Shown: one piece after another, positions 22,710-30,027 of the stretch | How the letters are laid out: each line of letters begins with the position of its first letter | How positions within the stretch are numbered: position 1 is the stretch's first letter | NCBI GenBank assembly: GCA_903939765.1 | Contig: CAJAIK010000084.1 | Location: 1 to 35,606, forward strand | DNA length: 35,606 nt | From: an uncultured Chlorobiaceae bacterium | Lineage (GTDB): Bacteria > Bacteroidota > Chlorobiia > Chlorobiales > Chlorobiaceae | Direction of reading: 5' to 3' | Notes under the pieces: model-generated | Database searches by the model: none | Told to the model about the DNA's origin: nothing | The model's input: only the letters and a program-made list of their open reading frames with translations | Position numbers and translations under genes: made by a program

Positions 22710-22951
22710 ACATTGTTGTAACGCTGTGGGATGGAAGGTTTGATGTGACTTATGAATGTGCCGGGGCAAAAAAATGCAAGCATTGCTTGTGTGAAATTAT
22801 GCCTGCTCAAGATGATGAGGCTTGCTACTATCGGGATTCCGGATCTTCTTGCGGGCTCCTTAAAGCACAGGTTGCAGCGTTGGAAGCAGTGAAACGCCAA
22901 ATATCCGCCGAATTGAAAGACAAAAAAAATGAGGAGGAGAACAATGGCTGA
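22706..22951 (+). CDS. Small cysteine-containing phage protein
   Basis: This 81-residue protein has CKHCLC near 24-29 and further cysteines in ACYYRDSGSSCG, possibly forming a metal site. The C-terminus is a charged helix (AALEAVKRQISAELKDKKNEEE). It overlaps genes on both sides by 4-8 bp, so it is part of the same operon. Function unknown. Confidence 0.65.
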   Translation: MNIVVTLWDGRFDVTYECAGAKKCKHCLCEIMPAQDDEACYYRDSGSSCGLLKAQVAALEAVKRQISAELKDKKNEEENNG

Positions 22952-23405
22952 TGCTCAAAAAGTGAAGCCGGTGTTGCCGCCGATGATCGTCAGGCGGATC
23001 AAGACGCTGCAGGGGTTGTCGGGGATTTCGGAGGAGAATTACCGGGCACTGTTGTGGGGGTATGGGGTGGAGAGCTGCACGGAGTTGACTATTACGCAGG
23101 GGCATGCGGTGGCAAAGTGTTTGCAGGGGATGGTTGACCGGATACCGGAGCATCAGCAGTTTCGGCAGCCGTACCGGGATTTGAAGGGGCGGTCGGCGTT
23201 GATGGCAACTGCGCGGCAGCTCCGGATGCTTGAGGCGATGTGGATGGATGTTACGCGGCAGACGTCACGGCGTGAGGCTTTGGCGGCTTATGGGGCTTGG
23301 CTTGATAAGCGGTTTAGCATCCGGAGTGTGGAGTGGATTGAGCGGGATCATGTGGGGAGGGTCAAGTTTGCGCTGGAGCAGATGCGGGCGCAGGCGGAGA
23401 GGTAG
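22944..23405 (+). CDS. GemA-type regulatory protein (Mu gp16, DUF1018)
   Basis: This protein of about 153 residues starts at the ATG at 22944, with GAGGAGGAG upstream. The N-terminal IVRRIKTLQGLSGISEENYRALLWGYGVESCTELT and the C-terminal QLRMLEAMWMDVTRQTSRREALAAYGAWLDKRF...WIERDHVGRVKFALEQM match the GemA/gp16 architecture. That is a modulator of host and phage gene expression in Mu. It is the last plus-strand gene before a strong bidirectional terminator, and closes the early operon as in Mu. Confidence 0.8.
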   Translation: MADAQKVKPVLPPMIVRRIKTLQGLSGISEENYRALLWGYGVESCTELTITQGHAVAKCLQGMVDRIPEHQQFRQPYRDLKGRSALMATARQLRMLEAMWMDVTRQTSRREALAAYGAWLDKRFSIRSVEWIERDHVGRVKFALEQMRAQAER

Positions 23406-23456
23406 ACTATGGTTTTTTGATGGCTGGTAAATGGCTGTCCCTTAAGCAAGATTCAT

Positions 23457-23495
23457 AACGAAAAAGCCCCGACTCGTCACCGGTGCTTTTTCGTT
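23457..23495. terminator. Bidirectional intrinsic terminator ending the early operon and the minus-strand head operon
   Basis: AACGAAAAAGC (23457-23467) pairs with GCTTTTTCGTT (23485-23495) over 11 bp, with a further CCG/CGG inner pairing. T tracts are available in both directions. It sits between the convergent GemA-like gene and the Mor/C-like gene. Confidence 0.8.
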
Positions 23496-23529
23496 TATTT
23501 AACAGGGGTTAAATAGTCGTTTAACGGCT

Positions 23530-23805
23530 TTAAAAGAGGCTGATCTGTGTTGGTTTGCGGGGTAGATTGAGGCGCTTCTGGACTTGCCGGACGGTGATGT
23601 CCAGATCTTTGGCTATTTGGCGGAGGTCTTTTTTGCCGAAATTATCGGCGATGTAGTTTTGTTTGGCGTCTTCGCGCCTGGGGAAACGTGGGATGTAGGG
23701 TTGTTCTCCCTGGAACTCTTTCCACACGGCGACGGCGATATCTTCACCGGCGATCTTAGCGATGAATGTGACGATTTCGGGCGTTTGTTTGCGTGGAGCA
23801 GGCAT
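23530..23805 (-). CDS. Mor/C-family transcription activator
   Basis: This 91-residue protein has the family layout. A helical N-terminal dimerisation part (EIVTFIAKIAGEDIAVAVWKEF) is followed by the beta-strand linker PYIPRFPRREDAKQN. A C-terminal helix-turn-helix (YIADNFGKKDLRQIAKDLDITVRQVQKRL) completes it. In Mu, Mor drives the middle promoter and C the late promoters. Only one such gene is visible here, on the minus strand as the last gene of the head block instead of ahead of it. It therefore could activate the divergent promoters near 29.9 kb, including the operon that contains it. Family call firm by pattern; the target is inferred. Confidence 0.75.
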   Translation of the reverse strand: MPAPRKQTPEIVTFIAKIAGEDIAVAVWKEFQGEQPYIPRFPRREDAKQNYIADNFGKKDLRQIAKDLDITVRQVQKRLNLPRKPTQISLF

Positions 23806-23877
23806 CAGGGCGCGTTATGGTGTGTGGGTGATGTATTACCATACGGTTTGTTTTTTGACTGTGCAAATTTTACGCGG

Positions 23878-24330
23878 TTATTTTTTGAGGGCTGTGATGA
23901 CGATGTCGAGGATTTCTGGTTTGTCTTCGTCCTGGACTCCCCAGATGGGGCGTGCGGGAAAGTTGGCTTTTTTGCGGCCGTCCTCAAATTGGTGGTATTT
24001 GAGGTAGCTTTGGCTGGTGAGGTAGAGTTGGCCTCCGCTGACTTCGTAGTCGAGAGATTGCCGGAGCTGGCCACCGGCTACGAGGATGTGGCTTTCTTTT
24101 TTGTATTTGCGGAGTTTTTCCGCTTTTGTGCTTTCTGCGAGGGGTTTGTAGGCGACAGGTCGCCCTCCTGCGTCGATGGTTTTTTTTGCGCTGAGTGCCA
24201 TTTGGGTGCCGATTTGGCTGAGTACGCTGTGATCGCGCAGGGTTGCCTGGATTTTTCGGGGGAAGTTGGCGATTTCGCGGCGTGCGGTATCGAGGCCTTC
24301 TATTTTAATTTCGATGATTTGGTTGCTCAT
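23878..24330 (-). CDS. Virion morphogenesis protein, Mu gpG-like
   Basis: This 150-residue protein contains DTARREIANFPRKIQATLRDHSVLSQIGTQMALSAKKTID. It later has the conserved LVAGGQLRQSLDYEVSGGQLYLTSQSYLKYHQFEDG and the ending FPARPIWGVQDEDKPEILDIV. These match Phage_tail_S / gpG (PF05069-type) proteins. In Mu-like phages it acts at the head-tail joining stage. It starts within the end of the upstream 221-residue gene (4-bp overlap) in the minus-strand head operon. Confidence 0.82.
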   Translation of the reverse strand: MSNQIIEIKIEGLDTARREIANFPRKIQATLRDHSVLSQIGTQMALSAKKTIDAGGRPVAYKPLAESTKAEKLRKYKKESHILVAGGQLRQSLDYEVSGGQLYLTSQSYLKYHQFEDGRKKANFPARPIWGVQDEDKPEILDIVITALKK

Positions 24331-24992
24331 TTGAACAGCTCCTGCATGTTGTCGAAGTGTGCTCTGGTTTGCTGCATTGCTTCTTCGGGCGTTAGGTCTT
24401 GTTCCCTGATGGCGCGTTGCTTGTTGACTGGAAGGAGCAGGAATGCCCGGCGTTTAAGGTTCTGGCTCATGTCGTCCCAGAATCCCCATTCAGCGGCCTG
24501 GCGGATTTCCGTATCGAGGAGCTGGACGGCGGGGATGCGGAACTTGAGTTGCTCGGCGGCCAGTCGTTTGCTTGTTATTGCGGTATGGACGGCGCTGTAG
24601 GCTTGCCAGGCTTCGTCGTGCGAGGGCAGGGGCTGGTAGCGGTTGCCGCTGGCGAAGGTGGTGCGCTTGCAGTGTGTAATCCAGTCTGGCAGTTCGGCTT
24701 TTGTTATGCCTCCTTGTTGCAGGGTGAGTGCGATGCCTGCATAGGGCGGGTCACCGGTATACTTTTTGCCTTTGATGCTTTCGACTTCTTGCAGTGCAGC
24801 AAGGATCTCTGAGCTTGTTGCTTTGGTTAGGTGGCGAGAGGCTTCCAACAGGGTGTCTTTCTCGGTTTTTTTGCCGAGGGTTTCGACGGCGATATACCGG
24901 AATTGTTCGGCCTTGATTTTGTGCATCAGGGCGGTCATTTGGGCTTGTTGTGCGCTCCGGTTGCGGAGGGTTTTGGTGATGTCGTGACTCAT
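24327..24992 (-). CDS. Unknown protein between gpF and gpG
   Basis: This 221-residue, mostly helical protein opens MSHDITKTLRNRSAQQAQMTAL. It later has ALQEVESIKGKKYTGDPPYAGI, AVQLLDTEIRQAAEWGFW and ALHL-free charged helices. It overlaps the gpF stop and the gpG start by 4 bp each, so expression is coupled. No equivalent stands at this position in Mu. I recognise no domain; an accessory head-morphogenesis role is inferred from position only. Confidence 0.65.
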   Translation of the reverse strand: MSHDITKTLRNRSAQQAQMTALMHKIKAEQFRYIAVETLGKKTEKDTLLEASRHLTKATSSEILAALQEVESIKGKKYTGDPPYAGIALTLQQGGITKAELPDWITHCKRTTFASGNRYQPLPSHDEAWQAYSAVHTAITSKRLAAEQLKFRIPAVQLLDTEIRQAAEWGFWDDMSQNLKRRAFLLLPVNKQRAIREQDLTPEEAMQQTRAHFDNMQELFK

Positions 24993-25870
24993 GGGGTTAC
25001 GGTTTTTTCTGTTGTTGCAGTCTCTTTTGCGAGATCGACAAGTTTTTGTTTGATAAGCTCTCTGGTGGCTTTGCTCATGGCGCTCAGTTTGTGGTTGAGC
25101 CAGTCGGCGTAGTTGCCTACTTTGTCGCCAATGAATTCGGCGTTGGCGAGTTGGCTGCGCATTTCGGGGGTGACGGTGTCGGGTCCGGTAATGCCTCTCT
25201 TTTCCGCTTCCAGGCGGCTGACCGGAATAGCGGTGCAGCGGCAGTTGAAGCCGACTGGCGGGTAGTATTGGCTGTCGGAGGTTTTGAAGATTTTGCCGTC
25301 GAGGGCTCGGTGGCTGGCACGGACGCGTTCGTCGTGTGCGGTGCTGTACTGCCAGTATGGGTATCGGTCGGAGACTTCCTGGAGTTTTGCAAACTGGCCG
25401 GCTCCGAATGCCATGGAGGTTTCGTTGCGGTAGATGCGCTCTGCCTGAAAGCTGTTGAGCCTTGTGACGCCTTGTTTGTCGAAGACTTCGTTGGCGGTTT
25501 TGCGCCAGTCGCGGAGGCTTTTGCCTTCGGCAAGGGATTGTGCCAGGCTTTCTTTTACGGCATCGGCGAGTTCTGCGTCGGTGATGACGGCGCTGCAGAA
25601 TCCTTTGAGTCGGTGGAATGCTGCGGCGTCTTTGTTGCCGAATTTGAAAAGGCCTTTTTTGATGGGGTCGGCAGCGGAGAAGGTTGTGCCTTCGTGCTGC
25701 TGGATCCAGTCGTTGACGCTCGCAGCGCCTTTGCTCCAGGCGTCGTTTAATGCTTGTTCAAGGGCTGTTGACCAGGCGTTTATAAAGTCTTCATCAGGCT
25801 GTGGGTTGAGGATCCTGTTTGTTTCGTTTTTATCTCCAGGGAGCCCGCGATACCCTTCGCCCGTCAGTGC
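24989..25870 (-). CDS. Head morphogenesis protein, Mu gpF/SPP1 gp7 type, without a conventional start
   Basis: This minor head protein is injected or located at the portal in Mu/SPP1. The frame runs from the A9 run at 25871-25879 to a stop at 24989, about 293 codons, the usual gpF size. The body includes LKGFCSAVITDAELADAVKESLAQSLAEGKSL and the core SFQAERIYRNETSMAFGAGQF. A DERVRASHRALDGK motif and PPVGFNCRCTAIPVS (cysteine and histidine cluster typical of the domain) follow. The first in-frame ATG/GTG/TTG is the ATG at 25414, which would delete about 150 family-typical residues. I infer entry by -1 frameshift from the portal gene; CTG at 25865-25867 or a sequencing error in A9 are alternatives. 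Confidence 0.78.
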   Translation of the reverse strand, partial: ALTGEGYRGLPGDKNETNRILNPQPDEDFINAWSTALEQALNDAWSKGAASVNDWIQQHEGTTFSAADPIKKGLFKFGNKDAAAFHRLKGFCSAVITDAELADAVKESLAQSLAEGKSLRDWRKTANEVFDKQGVTRLNSFQAERIYRNETSMAFGAGQFAKLQEVSDRYPYWQYSTAHDERVRASHRALDGKIFKTSDSQYYPPVGFNCRCTAIPVSRLEAEKRGITGPDTVTPEMRSQLANAEFIGDKVGNYADWLNHKLSAMSKATRELIKQKLVDLAKETATTEKTVTP

Positions 25871-27150
25871 TTTTTTTTTAAACCTTCGGCTGCGCTGAGG
25901 AGGGGGTCGATATCGTATCCGTTCGAGAATACGGTGACGGGGTTTGGTGTTGCGGGTGTGGCATCGTCGAAATCACCCTCTTCGTATCCACGCCGTGCAA
26001 GGAGTTTGAGCCCCACTTTTTTCCCTGTGGATTGAGCATAGATTTTATCGATCTCAGCCTGCTCTTTTGTCGTTTGTGCCGGTTTTGACAGTACGAAGCT
26101 CAGCTCTTCGTCATCGCTGCCGGGCAATTTATTGAGTTCTTTTGTCCACCGAATTACGGTGTTAAAAAGTTCTTCGGCCAGAGTTTTGGAGCTTTTTATT
26201 GCCCCATCCCGAATTTCTGATCCTGTCTGGCTGCTGGCGCGTGCTCCGACGTCTCCGAGCTGCATAGAGAGGTCTGATCCCATCCAGAGTTTGTTAATTT
26301 TGGTGACGGCGAGGCTATCAAAAGCGGTGAAGACGTCACTGCTGCTTTTGCGGCCACGGTTTTCTTTTTGTTCGGCCCGAACTCCTTCGAAAAGCACGGC
26401 GACACTCCGACGTCGCAGGACTGATAGTGCCGTCTGGACTTTGTTGATATAGTTCTGGTTGGCATCCTGGGATACGTATGCTATCCAGTGGTCGCGTCCG
26501 TCGTCTTCTAAAAATTGCAGCAGCCACTCGAAGTTGTTGTTGAGCCCTTGCACGAGCCAGTAGACGATTTCGAGGAGCCCCAAGCCGTAGGGGTTTTTGT
26601 AGCTGTGTCCGTGGCGGATGAGGATGAATTTCCGGGGGTATTTTTCATCAAGCAGAATACCGTCTTTATTTTCTTTTGTGATGAGCCTGAGGTTGCCTGC
26701 CTGGTCGAAAAGGAACCATTCACGGGGTTTTTCGGTGATGGTAATCGGTATGACGGTGTTACCATCTTTAGCCCACATGACTTCAAAAACAGTGTATCCG
26801 AATTCCCTTGCGCTGACGGCGTTGCTGCAGATTTCAGGGATATTTGGCAGACTTTTGAAGAGCGATTTGAACCATGCGGCTCTCGGGCCGTCTTCTTGTG
26901 CCTGGCTTACATCCCACTGGAGCGCTTTGACACCGTCGTGGATGTTGAGTGATGCGGCGGAAACGTCTGGCTGGAGCAGTGTCTTTTCGAATTCAATGAT
27001 CTGTTTGCTGATGGTTTTGAGCACCCGGCTTGGGTGTGGCATCAGATCAGCAAGGTTGGCGATTGCCTCGACGATTTCGCGTGTGGCGATGTCGTTGTGC
27101 AGGTTGGCGATGTTGCTTTTTATGGGGTTGCCGTTGCGATCGAGTATCAT
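25864..27150 (-). CDS. Portal protein, Mu gp29 type (DUF935)
   Basis: This 428-residue protein begins MILDRNGNPI, as in gp29-like proteins. Hallmarks are REFGYTVFEVMWAKDG, KFILIRHGHSYKNPYGLGLLEIVYW and the helical stretch NNNFEWLLQFLEDDG. The central VAVLFEGVRAEQKE...SDVFTAFDS portion is also typical. It forms the dodecameric DNA gate of the capsid and docks the terminase. It overlaps the terminase stop by 4 bp and terminates 4 nt after an A9 run beyond which gpF continues in the -1 frame. The standard product ends GLKKKH; a portal-gpF fusion of about 720 residues would result from frameshifting. Confidence 0.88.
   Translation of the reverse strand: MILDRNGNPIKSNIANLHNDIATREIVEAIANLADLMPHPSRVLKTISKQIIEFEKTLLQPDVSAASLNIHDGVKALQWDVSQAQEDGPRAAWFKSLFKSLPNIPEICSNAVSAREFGYTVFEVMWAKDGNTVIPITITEKPREWFLFDQAGNLRLITKENKDGILLDEKYPRKFILIRHGHSYKNPYGLGLLEIVYWLVQGLNNNFEWLLQFLEDDGRDHWIAYVSQDANQNYINKVQTALSVLRRRSVAVLFEGVRAEQKENRGRKSSSDVFTAFDSLAVTKINKLWMGSDLSMQLGDVGARASSQTGSEIRDGAIKSSKTLAEELFNTVIRWTKELNKLPGSDDEELSFVLSKPAQTTKEQAEIDKIYAQSTGKKVGLKLLARRGYEEGDFDDATPATPNPVTVFSNGYDIDPLLSAAEGLKKKH
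25871..25879 (-). other. A9 slippery run joining portal and gpF frames
   Basis: On the coding (minus) strand the sequence reads GGT TTA AAA AAA AAG CAC TGA in the portal frame. Nine consecutive A residues lie 4 nt before the portal stop codon. A one-base backward shift on A AAA AAA enters the gpF frame (AAA GCA CTG ACG), which is open for about 290 codons. Homopolymeric A9 also promotes RNA-polymerase slippage. Confidence 0.7.
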
Positions 27151-28727
27151 TGTAAAAAGCTCCTGTAGAGGTTGAGATCGTGGTATTGGTGTTCTGGTAT
27201 GAGTATTCCGCCAGGAGTCATTTTTGTAGCCGTGTTTGCTGCGGCAATGAGGGTATCAAGGCTTGGTGCATTGCCGCTTGCGGCGTGTATGGCTAAACTG
27301 GCGGCGGTGTAGTAGTCGCCGTGGCTGTTGGGGTCGAGTTCGTTTTCTTTTGCGACGTAGCGGATGTTGCCGGCATCTGTGCGCTCTTTTTGGATGCTGT
27401 GGAAGTCGTCTCGGACAATGTCGTTGACGGGTAACTTGAGCGTTTTGTCGATCAGTTTCCGATAGACTGCATACGCAATGGTTTCTTTGAGTACCAGTGA
27501 GAAGTCAATCTTTTCGACGACAAATTCTCCGAATCCGGGTTTTCCGTCTCCGCCTTTTTGGAGCCGCTCGACGGTTTCACGGCCCATTCCGCGATTGTCA
27601 ACACATGCGCGGACAAACCGGTTGATCCGAATCAGTATACGGGCGCAATCCTGCTGTACGGCGAAGGGCATATTTTCGAGCGCGCAGATTGCCCGCACAA
27701 AGGTGATGCCGGCGATTTCTTCAGTCAGGGTGAGGACGGTGTAGTTGACGTCTCGCCCGATATCCATACCGAGATAAAACCTTCCGTATCCGAGTATGGA
27801 GGCTTTGAAGGCGATGGACTCAAACCATTTTTTGGCCTCTTCTGATTGGCCTTCACCGCTGAATTTTTTGATCTCTGCGTAGAGGATATCTTCGATTTCG
27901 CAACTGATTAAAAGATCGTAGCTGAAGAAGGCGCCTTCTTCATCTTCTGCGATGCAGCAGTATTCTTGCGCCCAGCGTTTTGGCCCTTCTTCGCGTTCGA
28001 GGTTTTGGAGCCATTCCTGCTTTTCTGCTTTGGAGAATTGGCGTTTATAGATTTTATCGAGCAGTCCTTCAGCGACTGCGCGTTGAATTGGGATGCTGAT
28101 AAGGTTCCAGTCGGGGCCGTATTTCCCTGCCCGGAACTTTTTTATCATTTTGTTGAACTCGCTGCTGACTCCTTTATGCGTGCTGCAAAAAGTGAAGGGA
28201 AAGCGCCATTGCCTGGACGGCAGGATAGCATCGAGCATTTCTGCTTGTTGCTTATGGATGGCGAACTCGTCAGCCACCTTATAGCCTCGCCATCCTCTCA
28301 TGGCATCGGCGTTGCTGGAAAGTGCGGTTACTTCAAGCTTGTTCTGAAAGCGGACGTTGTAGGTGTGCACTTGTTCTTCTTCTTTGGTGCTGCTGTTGAA
28401 GACTTTGACCTCGTCTTCATAAGTAGCGTCTACGGTACTTTTTATCAGGCGAGTGAGCTTTGCCCATGCAGCACAGTCGGTAATAAACTGTTTTGCAAGG
28501 ATGCGAGTCTTTGTTGCAAAAAATGTCGGGTAGCGTCCCTCCTGCCCTGTCCATTTTTGCGCCTTGTAGGCGATGGCCCAGGAGAGTCCGGTCTGCCGTC
28601 CTTTTTCAACGAGTTGAGCGATGTGCTCATCGCGTATAACTTCGAGTTGGTATGCGAAGAAGACCTTTTCTTCGACTACCTCGGAGTGCGCTGCGAGTGC
28701 CTCTGGATGTATAGGTTTATCCTGCAA
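27147..28727 (-). CDS. Terminase large subunit, Mu gp28 type
   Basis: This 526-residue packaging motor has an N-terminal ATPase with a divergent Walker A GRQTGLS (43-49, as in gp28-like proteins) and Walker B KVADEFA. The conserved coupling segment FCSTHKGVSSEF follows. The C-terminal RuvC-like nuclease domain shows LGMDIGRDVNYTVLT (metal-binding Asp) and ACVDNRGMGRETVE. It packages headful DNA starting in flanking host sequence in Mu-type phages. It overlaps the small-subunit gene by 11 bp and the portal gene by 4 bp, the standard order on the minus strand. Confidence 0.9.
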   Translation of the reverse strand: MQDKPIHPEALAAHSEVVEEKVFFAYQLEVIRDEHIAQLVEKGRQTGLSWAIAYKAQKWTGQEGRYPTFFATKTRILAKQFITDCAAWAKLTRLIKSTVDATYEDEVKVFNSSTKEEEQVHTYNVRFQNKLEVTALSSNADAMRGWRGYKVADEFAIHKQQAEMLDAILPSRQWRFPFTFCSTHKGVSSEFNKMIKKFRAGKYGPDWNLISIPIQRAVAEGLLDKIYKRQFSKAEKQEWLQNLEREEGPKRWAQEYCCIAEDEEGAFFSYDLLISCEIEDILYAEIKKFSGEGQSEEAKKWFESIAFKASILGYGRFYLGMDIGRDVNYTVLTLTEEIAGITFVRAICALENMPFAVQQDCARILIRINRFVRACVDNRGMGRETVERLQKGGDGKPGFGEFVVEKIDFSLVLKETIAYAVYRKLIDKTLKLPVNDIVRDDFHSIQKERTDAGNIRYVAKENELDPNSHGDYYTAASLAIHAASGNAPSLDTLIAAANTATKMTPGGILIPEHQYHDLNLYRSFLQ

Positions 28728-29154
28728 GACCGAGTTGTTGAAGGGTTTTCTGCATCTCTTCCATTACCGTTTCGTACCGTGTAGCGGCTCGGGCTTTTTC
28801 TTCGGCGCCACTTGATCCGGAGGGCAGTGCATTTTCTTCGTAGGCTTTGAGCTTGACCAACGATGGGGCCATACCTTTAATAAAATTAAGTTGTGCCGGG
28901 TTTGGGTCTTTGCCTTCCTCGATGGCTTCGCAGGCCCGGTCGATAAGAAGACCGAGCATTTTGTGGAGTTTGTCGTGTGACTTTGTCTGTACTTCCGCGA
29001 AGGCTTCCCGTCGTTCAACCCATTCGCCTTCTTTTGCCCACTCTCGCAGGGTGCGGTCGCTGACGGGTAATTGCTGAGCGATGGCCTCAAAAGTGAGGCG
29101 TTCTTGTACGTAGAGGCGCTGAGCGTCTGGATAGTATTCCGGCTTTTTTGCCAT
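28717..29154 (-). CDS. Terminase small subunit-like HTH protein (DUF1804 type)
   Basis: This 145-residue protein has an N-terminal MAKKPEYYPDAQRLYVQERLTFEAIAQQLPVSDRTLREWAKEGEW, a homeodomain-like HTH with the YYPxAxRLYV lead typical of DUF1804. Its C-terminal helical part (KLHKMLGLLIDRACEAIEEGKDPNPAQLNFIKG) would oligomerise. It recognises viral DNA for packaging. It overlaps the terminase large gene by 11 bp and abuts the upstream gene (stop/start overlap at 29154), confirming a coupled operon. Confidence 0.82.
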   Translation of the reverse strand: MAKKPEYYPDAQRLYVQERLTFEAIAQQLPVSDRTLREWAKEGEWVERREAFAEVQTKSHDKLHKMLGLLIDRACEAIEEGKDPNPAQLNFIKGMAPSLVKLKAYEENALPSGSSGAEEKARAATRYETVMEEMQKTLQQLGLAG

Positions 29155-29408
29155 CAGTCGTAGAGTTCGGCGTTGAGTTCGTCCGCCAAGGCTTTTGCTT
29201 CGCGGAGATGTGTTGTGGTGGCGTGCAGGTCTTGTGCGGCCTGCAGGATCGTGACGGTGTCGCGTTTTGCGAGATCGGGCAGGATCGTGCTGGTTTTCAT
29301 CTCAATCATGAGATTTGAGATTGCTGCCTGTGCTTCCAGCGTTTTGATCTTCTGGCGGAGCTGTTCAAGCTGGCCGAGTTTGAGTTGTCGTGATGTGCTG
29401 CTGCTCAT
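29154..29408 (-). CDS. Small coiled-coil protein at the Mu gp26 position
   Basis: This protein of about 84 residues has ATG 29406-29408. It has a long coiled coil (LKLGQLEQLRQKIKTLEAQAAISNLMIEMK) and a second helix (AAQDLHATTTHLREAKALADELN). The longer in-frame start 12 codons upstream is less likely. It overlaps both neighbours by a few bases within the head operon. In Mu, small proteins of unknown role (gp25/gp26) occupy this place upstream of terminase. No function claimed. Confidence 0.65.
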   Translation of the reverse strand: MSSSTSRQLKLGQLEQLRQKIKTLEAQAAISNLMIEMKTSTILPDLAKRDTVTILQAAQDLHATTTHLREAKALADELNAELYD

Positions 29409-29854
29409 GAGCGTTTGAAATCCTCTTTTATGTGATAGATGCACCGGTCTTTGTCGTGACCATCATGCTTTGCGAATAGGTCGTGGAATGCCTGGTCATA
29501 ACTAGTTTGCATGGTTTTAATCCGTTCGACCAGGCGTGTGATTGCCTGAATTTGTTCCCGGCTGTCGTTCATCACGCTTGTGAGGATTGTGTAGTTTTTC
29601 TCAATCAAGCTGGTGAGCATCTCTTTATCGTTCTGGCCCTTCTTTTCCCAGATCTCTTTGTCGCTCTGGTTTTTCTTTTCGCGTAAAGTGATTTCGGCAC
29701 TCCACCGGTCTTTTTCGGATTTTATCCAGGATTGTTGACTGCGGCTGTAAATAACGAGCGCTGCAAGGAGCAAGCACGAGATTCCGAGCTGGAGGACGTT
29801 TGGGGTAAAGATTTCCGGCATTTTTGCGGGTTGTGGTGACTGATGCTGGTTCAC
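29405..29854 (-). CDS. Membrane-anchored coiled-coil protein, first gene of the minus-strand head operon
   Basis: This protein of about 149 residues starts with GTG at 29854; Met12 is an alternative. It has one transmembrane segment (VLQLGISCLLLAALVIYS, about 19-36). A long charged coiled coil follows (WIKSEKDRWSAEITLREKKNQ to RLVERIKTM), and the end carries His/Cys (DGHDKDRCIYHI). The topology (N-in, one helix, coiled coil) resembles Rz-type spanins or gp25-like DUF2730 proteins. It heads the head operon, away from the lysis genes, so gp25-like is more probable. Confidence 0.6.
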   Translation of the reverse strand: MNQHQSPQPAKMPEIFTPNVLQLGISCLLLAALVIYSRSQQSWIKSEKDRWSAEITLREKKNQSDKEIWEKKGQNDKEMLTSLIEKNYTILTSVMNDSREQIQAITRLVERIKTMQTSYDQAFHDLFAKHDGHDKDRCIYHIKEDFKRS

Positions 29855-30027
29855 TGCCTGTGGCCGGTGGAGTTTCTTGTAAAATAGTGGTTAAGCAGGA
29901 TTGTTTCTTTTGAGTCTAATTCACTGAACTGAAAGTGTTTAGTTGAGGGTAGCCTGTGTGGTATGTTTTGGTTTTAAGAGATGCTTGATCTCCCTTTTGA
30001 GGGACCTTATCAACGAGAAGCCAAATC
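29855..30027. promoter_or_regulatory. Divergent control region between the two head operons
   Basis: The 173 bp between the minus-strand operon and the protease gene must carry both late promoters. There is no clear -35 box, as expected for activator-dependent Mu-type late promoters. A near-dyad CACTGAACTGAAAGTG is visible (about 29921-29936). A short hairpin TCCCT/AGGGA is in the protease leader (about 29991-30004). The Mor/C-like protein is the obvious candidate activator. Assignment by position. Confidence 0.5.

Noticed and set aside
23584-24600. Long plus-strand frame (about 338 codons) opposite gpG and the unknown head gene
   Set aside because: It is a mirror of GC-rich codon positions. 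The minus strand carries recognisable gpG and overlapping coupled genes, and the plus translation is Phe/Cys/Val-rich without motifs.
25046-25898. Plus-strand frames opposite gpF
   Set aside because: Composition is biased and motif-free; the minus strand encodes gpF across the whole stretch.
27966-28784. Plus-strand 272-codon frame opposite terminase
   Set aside because: Shadow of the terminase large subunit, which has Walker and nuclease motifs.
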